Origin: Limnanthes douglasii subsp. nivea
Lineage: Eukaryota; Streptophyta; Magnoliopsida; Brassicales; Limnanthaceae
Assembly: GCA_036936605.1 (NCBI GenBank)
Contig: JAUPFV010000004.1
Span: forward strand, 143,450,973-143,514,972
Length of the DNA stretch: 64,000 bases
Direction of reading: 5' to 3'
In this document: positions 9,561 through 19,970 of the stretch, in pieces
How the letters are laid out: each line of letters starts with the position of its first letter
How positions within the stretch are numbered: the first letter of the stretch is position 1
The notes under the pieces: model-generated
What the model saw: only the letters and a program-made list of their open reading frames with translations
The model's database searches: none
Told to the model about the DNA's origin: nothing
Translations under genes and position numbers: made by a program

Positions 9561-11380
9561 GAAATAAGGGAGGATTATAAGTAAATTAAGTGTCGTCGTA
9601 TTATTATTTTGTGTGATTTGAGGTTGCTGAGCCCGAGTGTGTGAGCTATGTATTTGGCTGAGAAAGTTAGCCTCACTTTCTAGAATTGGTCGAGCTCCTA
9701 AGGCTCCACTTGATAAGTTTATCTCTCTCATTAAAATTTTCTTGGGCTTAGTAATTAGCATGGATAATCGTTGCATTGAATGATTTGTACTAGTATCACC
9801 CACTGATGACCCCAAATTTCTCTAACCGAACTATCTTCGCTCGGATAGCTCGGTTCATGCTGAAATGTTCCCATCTCATTAGAAATCATAATCGACCAAA
9901 CCTCTTTGTAAGAAAAAAACTAACTTTTTTTAAGAGAAAATACTACAACTAACATGAAGAAGGTTCCTATAGTACCTTGTATGATTTTTTGAATCGAAAA
10001 AATATTTATATTGTTTAAAATTTTGCCTACATAGATGGCCATTGTAGGACTTCAAGGTAAACACCACAAAAGTACTATTAGCATAAAAGGAAATGACAAT
10101 GACAAACAGACGGTATACCAGTATATTAGGAGACACCCAAACCGATAAAAGGGTTTGGGAGGAAAATATATTCATGTAGTTGACCAAACCTTGAGAAGAT
10201 TTTATGAGGGAAACAAGACCTTGTGTATTTGTAAAACTGTAGAAAAAAAATGTAAATGTATTCAAAACCTTTGAACTGCGCGATCTTGTAGACAAGATCG
10301 TGGTCTAAGCTCCTAGGTGACAATAGAAGGGATTCATATACCTAAAAATATAGGTAATGTCAGGAGGAAATCATAGCCCTTAACATGCCCGAGCATGTAG
10401 GCTATATCATGAGAGATTCACGGTCCTAGATTTGTACAATACACATTATATTTTGGAGAAATATTAAATAAAGTGTATACATAAATTAATTTCATCAATA
10501 AATAAAAAGACATCATGACCATATAAGTAATTTTTCCTCTAAGGGTAGTAAGAGAAGTGCGCTTGTGGTTATGGGATAGTTGGGATCCCGACTAGACTGT
10601 AGCTAAAACACTTGGTTGGTGTGCATTTCACGAGTCAAAAATGTTTGTTGATATTTTTTTAAAACCAATAGAGATCAATAATCTTGTGTATGGTTAAGAT
10701 CGTAAAATATTTATACTTATACAAGTTCAACGTTAATTTTTTTATTACCCCATTGTCACATTACTTTCCATTTTTACAAGATACAAATATATTTGCTTCC
10801 CAAACCCCACAAGGTTAAATTGCACACTCCTCTGATACACCAATCTTGGTCTATATTCTGATCATCAAATCAGAAAACGAGATATTAGAATGCGATAGGT
10901 CAGCTTGTGTTGTACTATGTACCAATATCGCATCCCCAAAATACCTAAGGGAGACGGGCGAAACCACAAATCAAGTAACAAATGATGGAGTTCCCAATTA
11001 TGGAGGATAGTTTTCGACCTTCTGCATCCTCTGAAAGGTAGGTTGTTGTTAGGTATTAACCATAACTGTGAAATAAAATTCATTACCTATAGGACCAATG
11101 GAGATTACCCGAAACTATGGTAATTAGACGTCCAACTACAAGGCAGACGTCAACCAATTGTTTCAAACACGAGACAATTAGGTCACAATTTTGTTTGACA
11201 TGGGAGTTTTCTTATAACTCCATTCAGCGTTACTGGATTATTTATAATTAACTGGAATACACCCCAATCAACTCGATCCTTAAGGGCGGACACAGGTCGT
11301 GCTACCGTAATTGTTCAAGTTGTTTTAAAATAGCAAACAAATATTATATATAAGTTTGCTATAATAGCACCTTGTTAAAC
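9560..11380. other. Intergenic sequence, no gene seen
   Basis: Short open frames occur on the minus strand (9552-9815, 9930-10295, 10865-11083) but show no family motif and no codon pattern different from their surroundings. Toward 11390 it merges into the 3' end of E3; the phrase CTTTCCTACCCTGGTGGTG (minus strand, about 11392-11411) parallels a phrase just after E5 pol (about 41199). Confidence 0.4.
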
Positions 11381-11519
11381 TTTTCCTGCACCACCAGGGT
11401 AGGAAAGAGTATACCACCGATCCTTACAAAAAAATTCAAAAATATATACAAACTTGTACATTCACTCCAAATATAATTTAAGATGTTAGATGTTTCATAG
11501 ATGATAAAAATATCTTCCT

Positions 11520-12510
11520 TCTTTATCTTTAAGCCGATATGTCCACAGCTTCACGATCTCAGTTACCATGTACAGGCCCTCCTAATTGGGTCCTAACTTG
11601 CCAAGCCGTTTTTCTTTTGTATGCAAAAATACTTTCCTCATAACCTTGTCCTCTATTTTAAACTCTCGTCATCTAACTCTCATCCTCAAAGTTTGATAGT
11701 GCAAGGAATTTTATTTCACTATCCTTCTCTTTCATTCAATTAAGTCTAATTATGCACGCCTCCCTTTATCATTAGCCTCTTATAGAATATTATTTGATTC
11801 GATACAATGGGAAAACCGTTTCGGATGATAAAACAGTGTCCATCCCATAAACTAGTGCAAATGGAGATTCTTGAGTTATTATGCAAGGGGTGATTCGATA
11901 TGACCATAAAACTTCTTGTAAATAATCTGGTCACTTTCCAACTTTACCTTGCAAATTCTTTATGAGCCTATTAAGAATTTTCCGATTAGTTACCTCAACT
12001 TGGTCGTTTGCTTGTTGATGGAAATGCACCGAGAATAATTGTTGTATCCCTCGAGAAACAAAATCCCTGTGTATTTATTGTCAAACTGTGGTCCATTATC
12101 CATCGTTATTCTCCTTGGAATACCAAAGCAAAAAACAATATTGGACACAATAAACTTTATAACATCTTTGGCTTTTATCGTGCCAATGGCTCAGCTTCCA
12201 CCCACTTATAAAAATAGTCTACCGCGACTATTATCGGTTGTCATCCTCTATATATCATTGGTAGAGGCCCGACTAGGTCAATACCCAATCTGTGAAAAGG
12301 TAAGGATTCAGATATTGATTCAAGAGGTACTCCTGGTGCCTGGATTGTTTTCGAAAATGTTTGGCAGGTGTCGCATCTATTAAAACTTCTTTGGCATCAG
12401 AAGCAATGGTTGACCAATAATATTCTGCCAAAAGAACTCTTTGTATCAGAGTTTTGTACCCAAAATGCACAGATTCTTCTCCATTATGTAGCTCAGACAA
12501 TATAATTTTT
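11520..12510 (-). pseudogene. E3 integrase
   Basis: Minus-strand integrase of a second decayed Tat element. Near 12500-12380 is the zinc-binding region with LSELHNGEESVHFGYKTLI, then the core with DNGPQF (about 12085), and the C-terminal part ending near 11530 with GKLGPNWEGP-like text. Several frame changes are needed, so no single ORF survives. No aORF could be found to its left, unlike the other Tat copies. Confidence 0.75.
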
Positions 12511-12686
12511 GTGATTTGTTTTTCCTAAGGTATCAAAGCAAAGGCATGCTAAAAGATTTTTTTTATAAGAATTCGCCAAGTACCGCATATCCATGTGCCT
12601 TGAACAACACTTTCGTTGCTATTATTTTATTAATGGGTAAGATATCATTTACCAAGAATTCCTTGATATCGTACCTCCAATATTTT

Positions 12687-13175
12687 TTAGTACTTGTAGA
12701 AATATGAAAAAGCTTCAACTGATCCTTCCACCTGCGCAAACCATTTTACTATAGAATGACTTTCTTTTGTGAGACTCCAAGAATACTTCTCAAAATACGA
12801 AGCGGTAACCAGAGAATCAGCCACATAATTACTTACCCTATGAGCATGTTCATACTTGATAGTTTCGAAAACAACTGCTAAGGCCTTTAATGCTCTCAAA
12901 TATTTCACTAAGTGATCTTTTATAGCCTTGGATTGGCTAGACACGTGATTTATTAGAAGTTGTAAATCACTTACTAGCCTAACGGTTTTAGCCCCACAGA
13001 TGTGAGAAAGTCTTAAACATATCAAAGTCGTTTCGTATTCTGCCATATTATCCGATGCTTAAAAACTGAAGTGAATAGCTTGATACATTAAAATACCATC
13101 TCGAGAAACCGAATGCACCCCACCCCACATTTTGATGCACTTGAACCTCCATATGTTTCGATTTTTCATTCTGCC
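12687..13175 (-). pseudogene. E3 additional RNase H (aRNH)
   Basis: The frame 12687-13046 reads MAEYETTLICLRLSHICGAK, then LVSDLQLLINHVSSQSKAI and KYEHAHRVSNYVADSLVTA, the standard order of the Tat aRNH with the Glu of AEYE and the two later Asp residues visible. The first strand with the TDGGSS block would lie near 13130 but is broken by stops. Confidence 0.8.
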
Positions 13176-13189
13176 TCAGAAAGTTTCTC

Positions 13190-14640
13190 ATCTATTTCCA
13201 TCTCTGGCCGATCAAAATGAACTCGACTAAGAAATATGTTAAGGCTTGCACTTTGATTGTAGTTCTTGGTTCAAACTCGATGTAAAAATCTCTCAATTCC
13301 ATAGACCACTTAGTCATTCTGCCTTTGTAGAATACATTTTAGCAGAAAAGATGTTCGTACAATGATAGAATGAGCCTGAAAATAAGGTCCCATTTTGTAA
13401 GCAGTAGTAACCAAAGCAAGGGCTAAATTTTATCATTTCAAATACCGTTTTTCCACATCCAATAGACTTTTACTCACATAATATACTCATTGTGGGAAAT
13501 TATCCACTTCTCGAATTAAAACAGCCCTCATAGTATAAGCTGTTACTGCTATGTAAAGTGTTATTTCTAGGGAAGACATATACTCTTTAGTTTGTTCAAA
13601 TGCTGTAGAACATTCTTGCATCCATTTAAAGCAATTTGCTAATCTCAAAACCTGGAAAAGAAGAGCACATTCATCCGAGAACAAGGATATGAATCTGTTC
13701 AAAGCTTCCAACCTCGTTGTCAAGATTTCTACTTCCTTGATCGTCTGAGGTGGTGCCATAGAACTCAAAGCATTCAGTTGTACAGGTTCATCTAATATCT
13801 CACATTTATTGACTATGTATCCAAGAAATTTTCCAGCCCCGAATGTACATTTCTTTGGATTTAACTTCAATTTTATCTTCTTCAAGTCTGAAAAAGTTTC
13901 CTCTAAATCTGTAAAGTAGTCCTCATCTGTTGCACTTTTTACTAGAATTTCATCAATATATACTTTGAAACTTTGTCTAATATGAGCCTTAAAATTTTTG
14001 TTTACTAAGCGCTGGTAAGTTGCCCCATCATTTTTCAACCGAAAAGGAATAACCTTATAGCAATACAGACCTCTTCCAGTGATTAACAAAGTGCTTTCTT
14101 GATCCTTAAGATCCATTTTCATTTGACTGTACCCAACGTAAGAATCTATGAACGAAAGTAATTAATTTCCAGAAGTAGAATCTACTAGTTGATCTATCCG
14201 AGGAACCGACAAAGGATCTTTTGAGCATGCTTTATTTAGGTCAGTAAAATCTACACACATTCATCATTTACCATTTTCTTTTTTTACTAAATTTGGATTG
14301 GCAGTCTATAAAGGGTAATATGATTCTCATATGTGTCCAACCTTGGATAACCGATCTACCTCAGCCATGACTTCAGACTTTTATTGAGAAAAATATCTCA
14401 TTTTCCTCATGATCAGACGTACATTGCTTCGAATTGCTAACTTATGACAAATAATCTCCACGGGTGCCCTCCTTACGTCTTCGGTACACCATGCAAACAT
14501 ATTCAGCTTTGTTGATAAAAGCTGAATTAACATCTCCTTAACCTCCCGAGATAAATTTGTACCAATCTTTAAATTCTTTATGTTTGATAAAACATGATCC
14601 AAAAACTTTCATCAGGGACTAGAATTCCAGGGGTCTCCGT
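13190..14640 (-). pseudogene. pol: E3 reverse transcriptase and RNase H region
   Basis: The longest frame (13487-14122) covers RT motifs GLYCYKVIPFRLKNDGATYQR, then VYIDEILVKSATDEDYF, LKLNPKKCTFGAGKFLGYIV and the start of RNase H. The catalytic YIDD reads YIDE, a change of the second Asp to Glu. Upstream, 14381-14602 holds the linker LLSTKLNMFAWCTEDVRR. Frame changes at about 14120-14380 and 13480 break pol. Inferred inactive. Confidence 0.85.
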
Positions 14641-14678
14641 CGGATCATCGACGGGATCAGACCCTAAGGAAGACCCCA

Positions 14679-15421
14679 CTAACTATATACCTTCTTTGAT
14701 TCGCCCTCTTGATCTTCTTTGAGCCAAAGCCGTTGGATAACACTCTCTGGCCATTTTTTTACTACATGCATTCTACATAGCCAGGACCTTCTTCCAATTT
14801 TTCCTATATTATCTCCAACAACAAATTTCAAACATTGGTGAACAGTCAATATTACTGCATGCATTCTACATAGCCAGGACCTTCCAAGTATTTCATTGTA
14901 AGAAGTTGACGTATCTACCACAATGAACAACATTGTCACTTTTTTTTACACGTTCCACAACCTAGCTCAATTATTTCTTCAATTTACCCAACTACTTTGG
15001 TAGTCACTCCTGTGAATTCTACGATTGTCCTATCTGACCGAAGAATTTTTGGCAGGTTCTTTATCTTTTTCTTTAATGTCATGAATATTATTTTGGAAAA
15101 ACTACCATTTTCTATCAAAATTCTATGTATCTCATCCCCAACAATCTTTGCCAGAATCATCATGACATCCTTATACGTGCCAGCTACTTCTCTTATATCA
15201 TCGTCTTTAAAGCAAAGTAAGAAAGATGGAATCATATACAAATGTGGTGAAAATTTTCTTCTAATTGGGTTGCTAAACTCACAATATGTATTTTCCAAGA
15301 ATAATTTTAATGTCCCTGAAATGGTATCACCTCCAAAAATTGTTACCAATTTAAAGAAAGTGCACAATTTACTAACATTTTCGCTCATAACCGGTTCCTC
15401 TACCAACATGCTCTGATTCAT
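14679..15421 (-). pseudogene. E3 aspartic protease region
   Basis: The frame 14984-15421 begins near MNQSMLVEEPVMSE, runs through FKLVTIFGGDTISG and reaches the active site as LIENGSF, where D-T-G has become E-N-G. The frame 14679-14939 continues with NEILGRSWLCRMHAV. That block is duplicated: GRSWLCRMHAV recurs about 90 bases later, and the DNA near 14761-14793 is nearly the same as that near 14853-14884. The frame ends in TAG at 14679-14681, close to the homologous position of the leaky-stop candidates in E1, E4 and E5, but the following CAR-YYA context is missing here. Confidence 0.75.
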
Positions 15422-15424
15422 ATC

Positions 15425-15620
15425 TCTTTATCTGTGTTTAACCTTTCTACATCCTTTAGAAGTTCCTTCCTCCGAGCTATCAAAGAAGACTCTTCAAGTT
15501 GCTCGTCGGTAAATTATTCATCATTATGTTCTTTCGTTATCTGTTCTTTTGTAAGATCCCCAGTACCAACATTAAGGTCGTCTAAAAACTTTGTATCGAT
15601 ATGTGCAACCAAAATTTAAC
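15425..15620 (-). pseudogene. gag: E3 gag N-terminus, joined to protease by deletion
   Basis: Minus-strand reading shows FTDEQLEESSLIARRKELL, closely matching SSLVARRKELLEDIERLN in E8 (about 26340). In E8 some 1.7 kb of gag separates this block from protease, whereas here protease begins within a few codons. Most of gag, including the Retrotrans_gag and zinc-knuckle parts, is therefore deleted. Upstream to about 15800 is presumably the 5' untranslated region; no clear primer-binding site was found. Confidence 0.6.
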
Positions 15621-15812
15621 CCAAATCTATATGAACGTATGACGTAGCATTTTGAGCTCATTGAATTAAGTGAATCTATCTTAAGAAATTCACTTAGCTT
15701 GGAGAATTTCATTATTTGTGAATCTTTTGGCGGTTTATCTTTGAATCATCCTCTTTTTCTTTTCTTCTATTCACAATTCTTCTTGACATAGGCTTGGCAA
15801 CATTGTTATTCA

Positions 15813-16568
15813 CATGCCCCCTTTTTCAAATGAAGCGGGGAGATCAAGAAACCCAGTTTGTCCCTGAGAAAGACAAATTCAGAATGCAAAAATCATTTGG
15901 TCACATAATCGGCGAGTTGGTCGTGAGACGGAACGTAATAAATTTCTAGAGTTATTATGAGCAACTAATCACGTAAAAACGGAAGTCGAGCTCAATGTGT
16001 TTCGTTCGATCAGAAACATAAGGTTGGAGACAAGTACACCGACACCAAAGTTATCACACCAAATTATGGGAGGAGCTTGGAGTGGAAAGTACATCTCAGC
16101 GAGAAAACAACATTGCCAAATTAATTCAGATGACAAGTTGGCAAGTTTTCTATAGTGAGACTTAGTGAATGAGCGAGTAACGACGTATGGTTTCTTTGAA
16201 GACCACGAATGGAGTGACGCACCAAGATAGATGTAGTAAGCTAGAACAAAGTGGCTATCATCTGGAGAATAAGCACAATCATCATCAAAAAGTGGGCTTG
16301 ATTAGGAGACCCACCCAACTAGAACCAGATAAGTATCGTAAAATTCGTTTTATGTTTTGCCAATGTATGTTGGTGGGTTGTTGTTGAAATTGGCTCAATG
16401 ATTCTTACTGCAAATGCAATATCTGGTCTACTCCAACTGAGATATTTGAATGTACCCAATATGCTCTTGTATTATGTAGGATTGACCAGAGTAGAACCAA
16501 TATTGTTAGAAAGTGGAGGGCCAACAACCATTGGTGTTGGGCACGGCTTGGATAGAGACAATATCTAA
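15813..16568 (-). pseudogene. pol: Outer copia element: C-terminal RT, RNase H and PPT
   Basis: Minus-strand Ty1/copia pol, downstream half. It reads SKPCPTPMVVGPPLS near 16545-16505, then the SILGTFKYLSWSRPDIAFAV block (about 16470-16410), followed by the RNase H region and YVPSHDQLADY near 15930-15895, ending in RDKLGFLISPL. A polypurine tract AAAAAGGGGG lies at 15817-15826 on the minus strand. Stops and frame changes are present. The upstream half of the same pol lies at 18290-19200, separated by the inner insertion. Confidence 0.8.
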
Positions 16569-17848
16569 GTGTTTGTTACATGAAAATAAATTAGACAATT
16601 ATTATCAACCAATTGACCAACAGAAATAAGATTTGTGGAGAGGTCAGGAGACACAAAAACATTAGTGAATGTGGAAGAAAGATCACCAACATCACTAATA
16701 GGCACAGAATGACCATCAGCAGTGTTAATTTTCAGATCTCCATCATATTTTTTAACATTAGACAGAGGAACAACGGTATTTGTCATATGGTTTGAGGATC
16801 CAGAATCGAAATACCATGGTGTGGAATAATGTTTTGGATTACCTGAGAGTCCAAAAGCAGAAAAAGCAGAAATTATCATTTGTTGAACCATTTCAGGAGT
16901 AAGTGTGTTTGGATTTGTTGTTGGAGAAGGAACATGAACAATCGGCGAGGCAGTAGGCAATGCAGTAGAACAAGCAGTAGTTGAGGCATGATAAGCAGTA
17001 CCTTGTCGTCGTTCAGGTCGAGTGGGACAAGCAGAGATGATGTGCCATTGTTTCTTGCAGTAGTTGCAGACCTTTTTGGGACAATCCCGAGCAATGTGGC
17101 CGAAAGAATTACAACTATAGCATTGGATGGCACGCATGACTCTATTTTTATTTCTCGCTTGTGTTGCATAAGCTACCGGAACCTGTGTACTGATACTAGC
17201 TTGATGTTCAATAGATGCCTGAGTTATCATTCGCTGCTCCTCACGAAGAAGTTCACCCAAACATGCATCCAAAGATGGTACAGGATGACGATTCATCAGA
17301 TTAGACCGTGCGATGTCAAAATCCGGTCGTAGCTTCATTAAGAACTGATCTCGTCTGCTGGTTGCATGCATTTTCTGGATAGCAGAAAGAGCTGAAGCAG
17401 GAATATTGGCATAAATTATATCTGCCCAAAGGTTTTGAAAACCTGAAAAATATGCTTCAATGGAAAGACTTCCTTGAGTGTAATTAGCCAATTCATACTC
17501 CAATTGAAATCTTCTAGCAGAGTTGTCTTGATTATAAATTGTCTTTAGATAATTCCACATACCAGCAGCGGTTTTATAGGGCTTCAAGGTGAGAACAAGA
17601 TGAGGTTCAAGCGAACTAAGAATCCAAGTCATGATTCTAGCATCTGTTATTTCCCACTTGGACAAAGCATTAGCATCTAGAGGGGCAGGATCACTCCCAT
17701 CAATATGACCCCATAATTCTTTTCCTTTCACATACAATTGAAATTGAAATTCCAAAGCAGAATAATTTTTCCCCGTAAATTTAATATGAAACGGCTCGAA
17801 TTTATCGAGTGACATGATGTAACCAAGAAAACAGATCCACGAGAACAA
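16565..17848 (-). CDS. gag: Inner copia Gag-protease ORF, truncated
   Basis: An open frame of 427 codons. The true start is probably the Met of MSLDKFEPF (residue 13), the usual copia Gag opening. Residues about 13-210 are the Gag_pre/UBN2 region (LWGHIDG, LSKWEITDARIMTWI, SIEAYFSGFQNLWADI). Two zinc knuckles follow at about 242-273: CYSCNSFGHIARDC and CNYCKKQWHIISAC. From about 340 comes protease, with the catalytic motif WYFDSGSSNHMT and NLISVGQL. The frame ends ten or so residues later, inside the inverted LTR tip and target duplication, so integrase and RT are absent. The ORF has no internal stop, which fits a fairly recent insertion. It could at most make Gag and a truncated protease. 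Confidence 0.85.
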   Translation of the reverse strand: MFSWICFLGYIMSLDKFEPFHIKFTGKNYSALEFQFQLYVKGKELWGHIDGSDPAPLDANALSKWEITDARIMTWILSSLEPHLVLTLKPYKTAAGMWNYLKTIYNQDNSARRFQLEYELANYTQGSLSIEAYFSGFQNLWADIIYANIPASALSAIQKMHATSRRDQFLMKLRPDFDIARSNLMNRHPVPSLDACLGELLREEQRMITQASIEHQASISTQVPVAYATQARNKNRVMRAIQCYSCNSFGHIARDCPKKVCNYCKKQWHIISACPTRPERRQGTAYHASTTACSTALPTASPIVHVPSPTTNPNTLTPEMVQQMIISAFSAFGLSGNPKHYSTPWYFDSGSSNHMTNTVVPLSNVKKYDGDLKINTADGHSVPISDVGDLSSTFTNVFVSPDLSTNLISVGQLVDNNCLIYFHVTNT

Positions 17849-18044
17849 AAAAAATCTGAAATAAAAACTAAAATCCCCAAATTCTCAAAAGAAAAAAATA
17901 TTTCACTACCCAAATACTCTCGAAATTCAGAAAAATCTGAAACTAAAAATCCCCAAATACTCTCGAAATTCAGAAAAAAAAAACTCACCACCCAAAATAC
18001 GCGAAAAACTCACCACCAAAAAACTCTACAAAAAAATCAGTTGC

Positions 18045-18056
18045 GCTCTGATACCA
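18045..18056 (-). other. Primer-binding site, initiator tRNA-Met type
   Basis: Minus-strand TGGTATCAGAGC directly follows the LTR end; this is the standard copia PBS complementary to the 3' end of initiator tRNA-Met. Confidence 0.9.
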
Positions 18057-18289
18057 TGTCAAAAGTATTGTGTTTCTCAAGAAAAGTATCTTATTTATAT
18101 GTCTGGTTCACCTTTTATACTACTTTGTAGCAGTTACAGCAATTAATAAAATATTTATTTTCCTAAAATTTACATAGACTATTGACTATAAAATCTTTGA
18201 CTAAATAAATATACTACAATATATATATTATACTAAATATATATTATACTAAATAAATTAGATATTAATCTAATTTATTTCCTGTAACA
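18057..18289 (-). repeat. 5' LTR of the inner copia insertion (233 bp)
   Basis: On the minus strand it runs from TGTTACAGGAAATAAATTAG to CTTTTGACA, with TG...CA ends. The right boundary is set by the GTGTT target duplication and the left by the PBS. It is AT-rich, with short repeats of the ATATATTATACTAAAT kind inside. Confidence 0.85.
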
Positions 18290-19200
18290 GTGTTAAGTTT
18301 ATGTTGTGTTAAGTATATGTTAGTCGGGTCACGATAAACCTCTATTCAAAGGAATAGATGGAGTGACGCCATACTTTTGAGTGAAATTATTGTATGAAGT
18401 CTCTGAATGAAGTGTAGACAACTTGTGTCTTTACCTATAACTATAATATCATCAACATAGACTAGGATTAGTAGGATCACCGTTTTAACGATAAAGAAGA
18501 ACAAAGAATAGTATGATCTTGAGTTTTTGGAGCCTCAGTCTAGTATAGTCTCCCTTAATATAGAATTCCAAGCTATTGGGGCTTGTTTGAGACCACGAAG
18601 AGCTTTGTGTAATTTACACACATGTGTGGGGTGCACCAAGCTCTTCAAACTATATGTTTGAGTCGTATAGACACTCCGATTCAAAATTCCATTCAATAAG
18701 GCATTTTTAATGTCAAGTTTCTTAATATCCCAATTTCTGGACACAGTTATTGTTAAGACAAGTCAAATTGTAGAAGCTCTAATAACAGGGTTAAAGGTCT
18801 TAGAGAAAGTCAATGCTATAGGTTTGATGAAATCCCTTGAAAAATACTCTGGCCTATAACATTAAATAAAGCCATTTCGGTTCTGTTTTAACTTGTAAAG
18901 TTAGAAACCAAGGAACAAAGGACGAAGTCTTGTTTTGTATTAGGGAATTTTATTTTCTGTCAATTTCTTTAGCCCAATTTGAGTCTTTTAGAGCATCGGA
19001 AAAATTGGTAGGTTTGAAAATAGATTGGTCAGTCGTGGTGATAGAGGCAATGTATGGAGTTTTAAGTTTGAGAATGTCATTTCTAACTCTAGTGTACATT
19101 TGGTATCTTTGCGATTGTGTTGGATAATCTATTGAAGTGCGTGAAGGGAGAAAAAAGGGTAACTAAATAGATATGGTATGTGTTTGAACATTTAAATAAC
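18290..19200 (-). pseudogene. pol: Outer copia element: N-terminal RT half
   Basis: Minus-strand copia reverse transcriptase. In order from the right: YTRVRNDILKLKTPYIAS (about 19090), DALKDSNWAKEIDRK (about 18990), GIHQTYSIDFL (about 18830), RNWDIKKLDIKNALLNGIL (18739-18680), PTHVCKLHKALRGLKQAP (18637-18584), then the LVYVDDIIVIG-type motif near 18450 across frame changes, and LFLGIEV-like text reaching 18294. It is cut in mid-RT by the inner insertion and continues at 16568. Integrase and gag are absent beyond 19200. Confidence 0.8.
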
Positions 19201-19640
19201 TTATAGTACTTGGTTGTAAACTTTTTGAAGTAGGTTAATTTGGATGGTTCCAAAGTGAAAGATGGGCTAAAAACACGGTTAGACCCCTACATTTCGGACT
19301 TGTCTCACGTTAGTCCCCATTGTTTACCTTTGTAAAAATAGGGTCCTCTACGTTTTAAAAACCATTACAAAATAGTCCATAATGAAGTTATCAGTTTTTT
19401 TGTCCATTTCCCTCCTTGACCATCCATGTTAGCTTTCACGTAGGATGCCAACATGGACGGAGTAAAAATTTAAATTTAAATATATTTTTTTTTTTTAACT
19501 TTTTACTATTTAAAATTGATTTTTTTTTCATAATCAGTAATTTATGAACAAGATTGAAACATTTGTTGATATTATAATAGTTTATTGGCCATGATTAGTT
19601 TGATTGGGAATAATTCTTGATTATATTAGTTTTCCCCCCG
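19200..19640. other. Non-coding repeat-like sequence
   Basis: The text TTAGACCCCTACATTTCGGA and nearby TAGTCCCCATTG-like phrases resemble the non-coding body of plant transposable elements, but I could not find ends or a target duplication. AT homopolymer runs follow at 19470-19530. No gene. Confidence 0.35.
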
Positions 19641-19649
19641 AACAGCTAT

Positions 19650-19970
19650 TAAAGCCTAATCAATGGCTGCTCTCTTAGTAAAATTTCATACGGACATAAA
19701 ATCTAAACAAACTTCAGAAGATAAAACCAAGAATGAATGGGTGGTCTGAACTGATGGTGGGTCAAGCACAATGGGTTGTGGAGCTGGAGTTTGTTTAACC
19801 TCTCCATATGGTAATAAAATGTACCAAGCTATATGCTTTGGATTCAAGGCCTCTAACAATGAGTCTGAATATGAAGCAGTTATAGCTGGTCTTAAATTGG
19901 ATCTCCAGTGTAGGGCTAAGAGAGTTCGATTGATGCTGGTAACTCAAAAAGGAAATTCATAGGTTAATAG
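19650..19970 (+). pseudogene. F1: Tat aRNH fragment
   Basis: Reads AALLVKFHTDIKSKQ, then TDGGSSTMGCGAGV and YQAICFGFKASNNESEYEAV, closely like the E5 aRNH (39420-39610). It stops near 19960 and is followed at once by gag-type sequence from a different copy, so this is a junction between unrelated fragments. Confidence 0.8.

Larger units (their letters stand above)
16574..18289 (-). mobile_element. Inner copia insertion with one LTR and an inverted LTR tip
   Basis: A 1716-bp insertion inside the outer copia RT, flanked by the same five bases, GTGTT, at 16569-16573 and 18290-18294. The RT frame of the host continues in phase across the site when one copy of GTGTT is removed. On the minus strand it holds a 5' LTR (18057-18289), tRNA-Met PBS, gag and part of protease. 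There is no second LTR. The left end begins TGTTACATGAAAATAAATTA, nearly the same as the minus-strand start of the LTR, TGTTACAGGAAATAAATTAG, so the ends form a short inverted repeat. A retroelement with transposon-like termini is highly unusual. Confidence 0.8.

Noticed and set aside
9930..10323. Two overlapping minus-strand frames of 121 and 65 codons
   Set aside because: Phe/Tyr/Ser-rich, no motif, no promoter or splice context; probably chance.
14997..15416. 139-codon plus-strand frame
   Set aside because: Antisense shadow of the E3 protease frame, which has family motifs on the minus strand.
16988..17332. Plus-strand frame with Ser/Thr-rich text
   Set aside because: Shadow of the copia Gag zinc-knuckle region on the minus strand.
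19260..19640. Possible DNA transposon ends in the GTTAGACCCCTACATTTCGG region
   Set aside because: Composition looks transposon-like, but no inverted ends or target duplication could be found.
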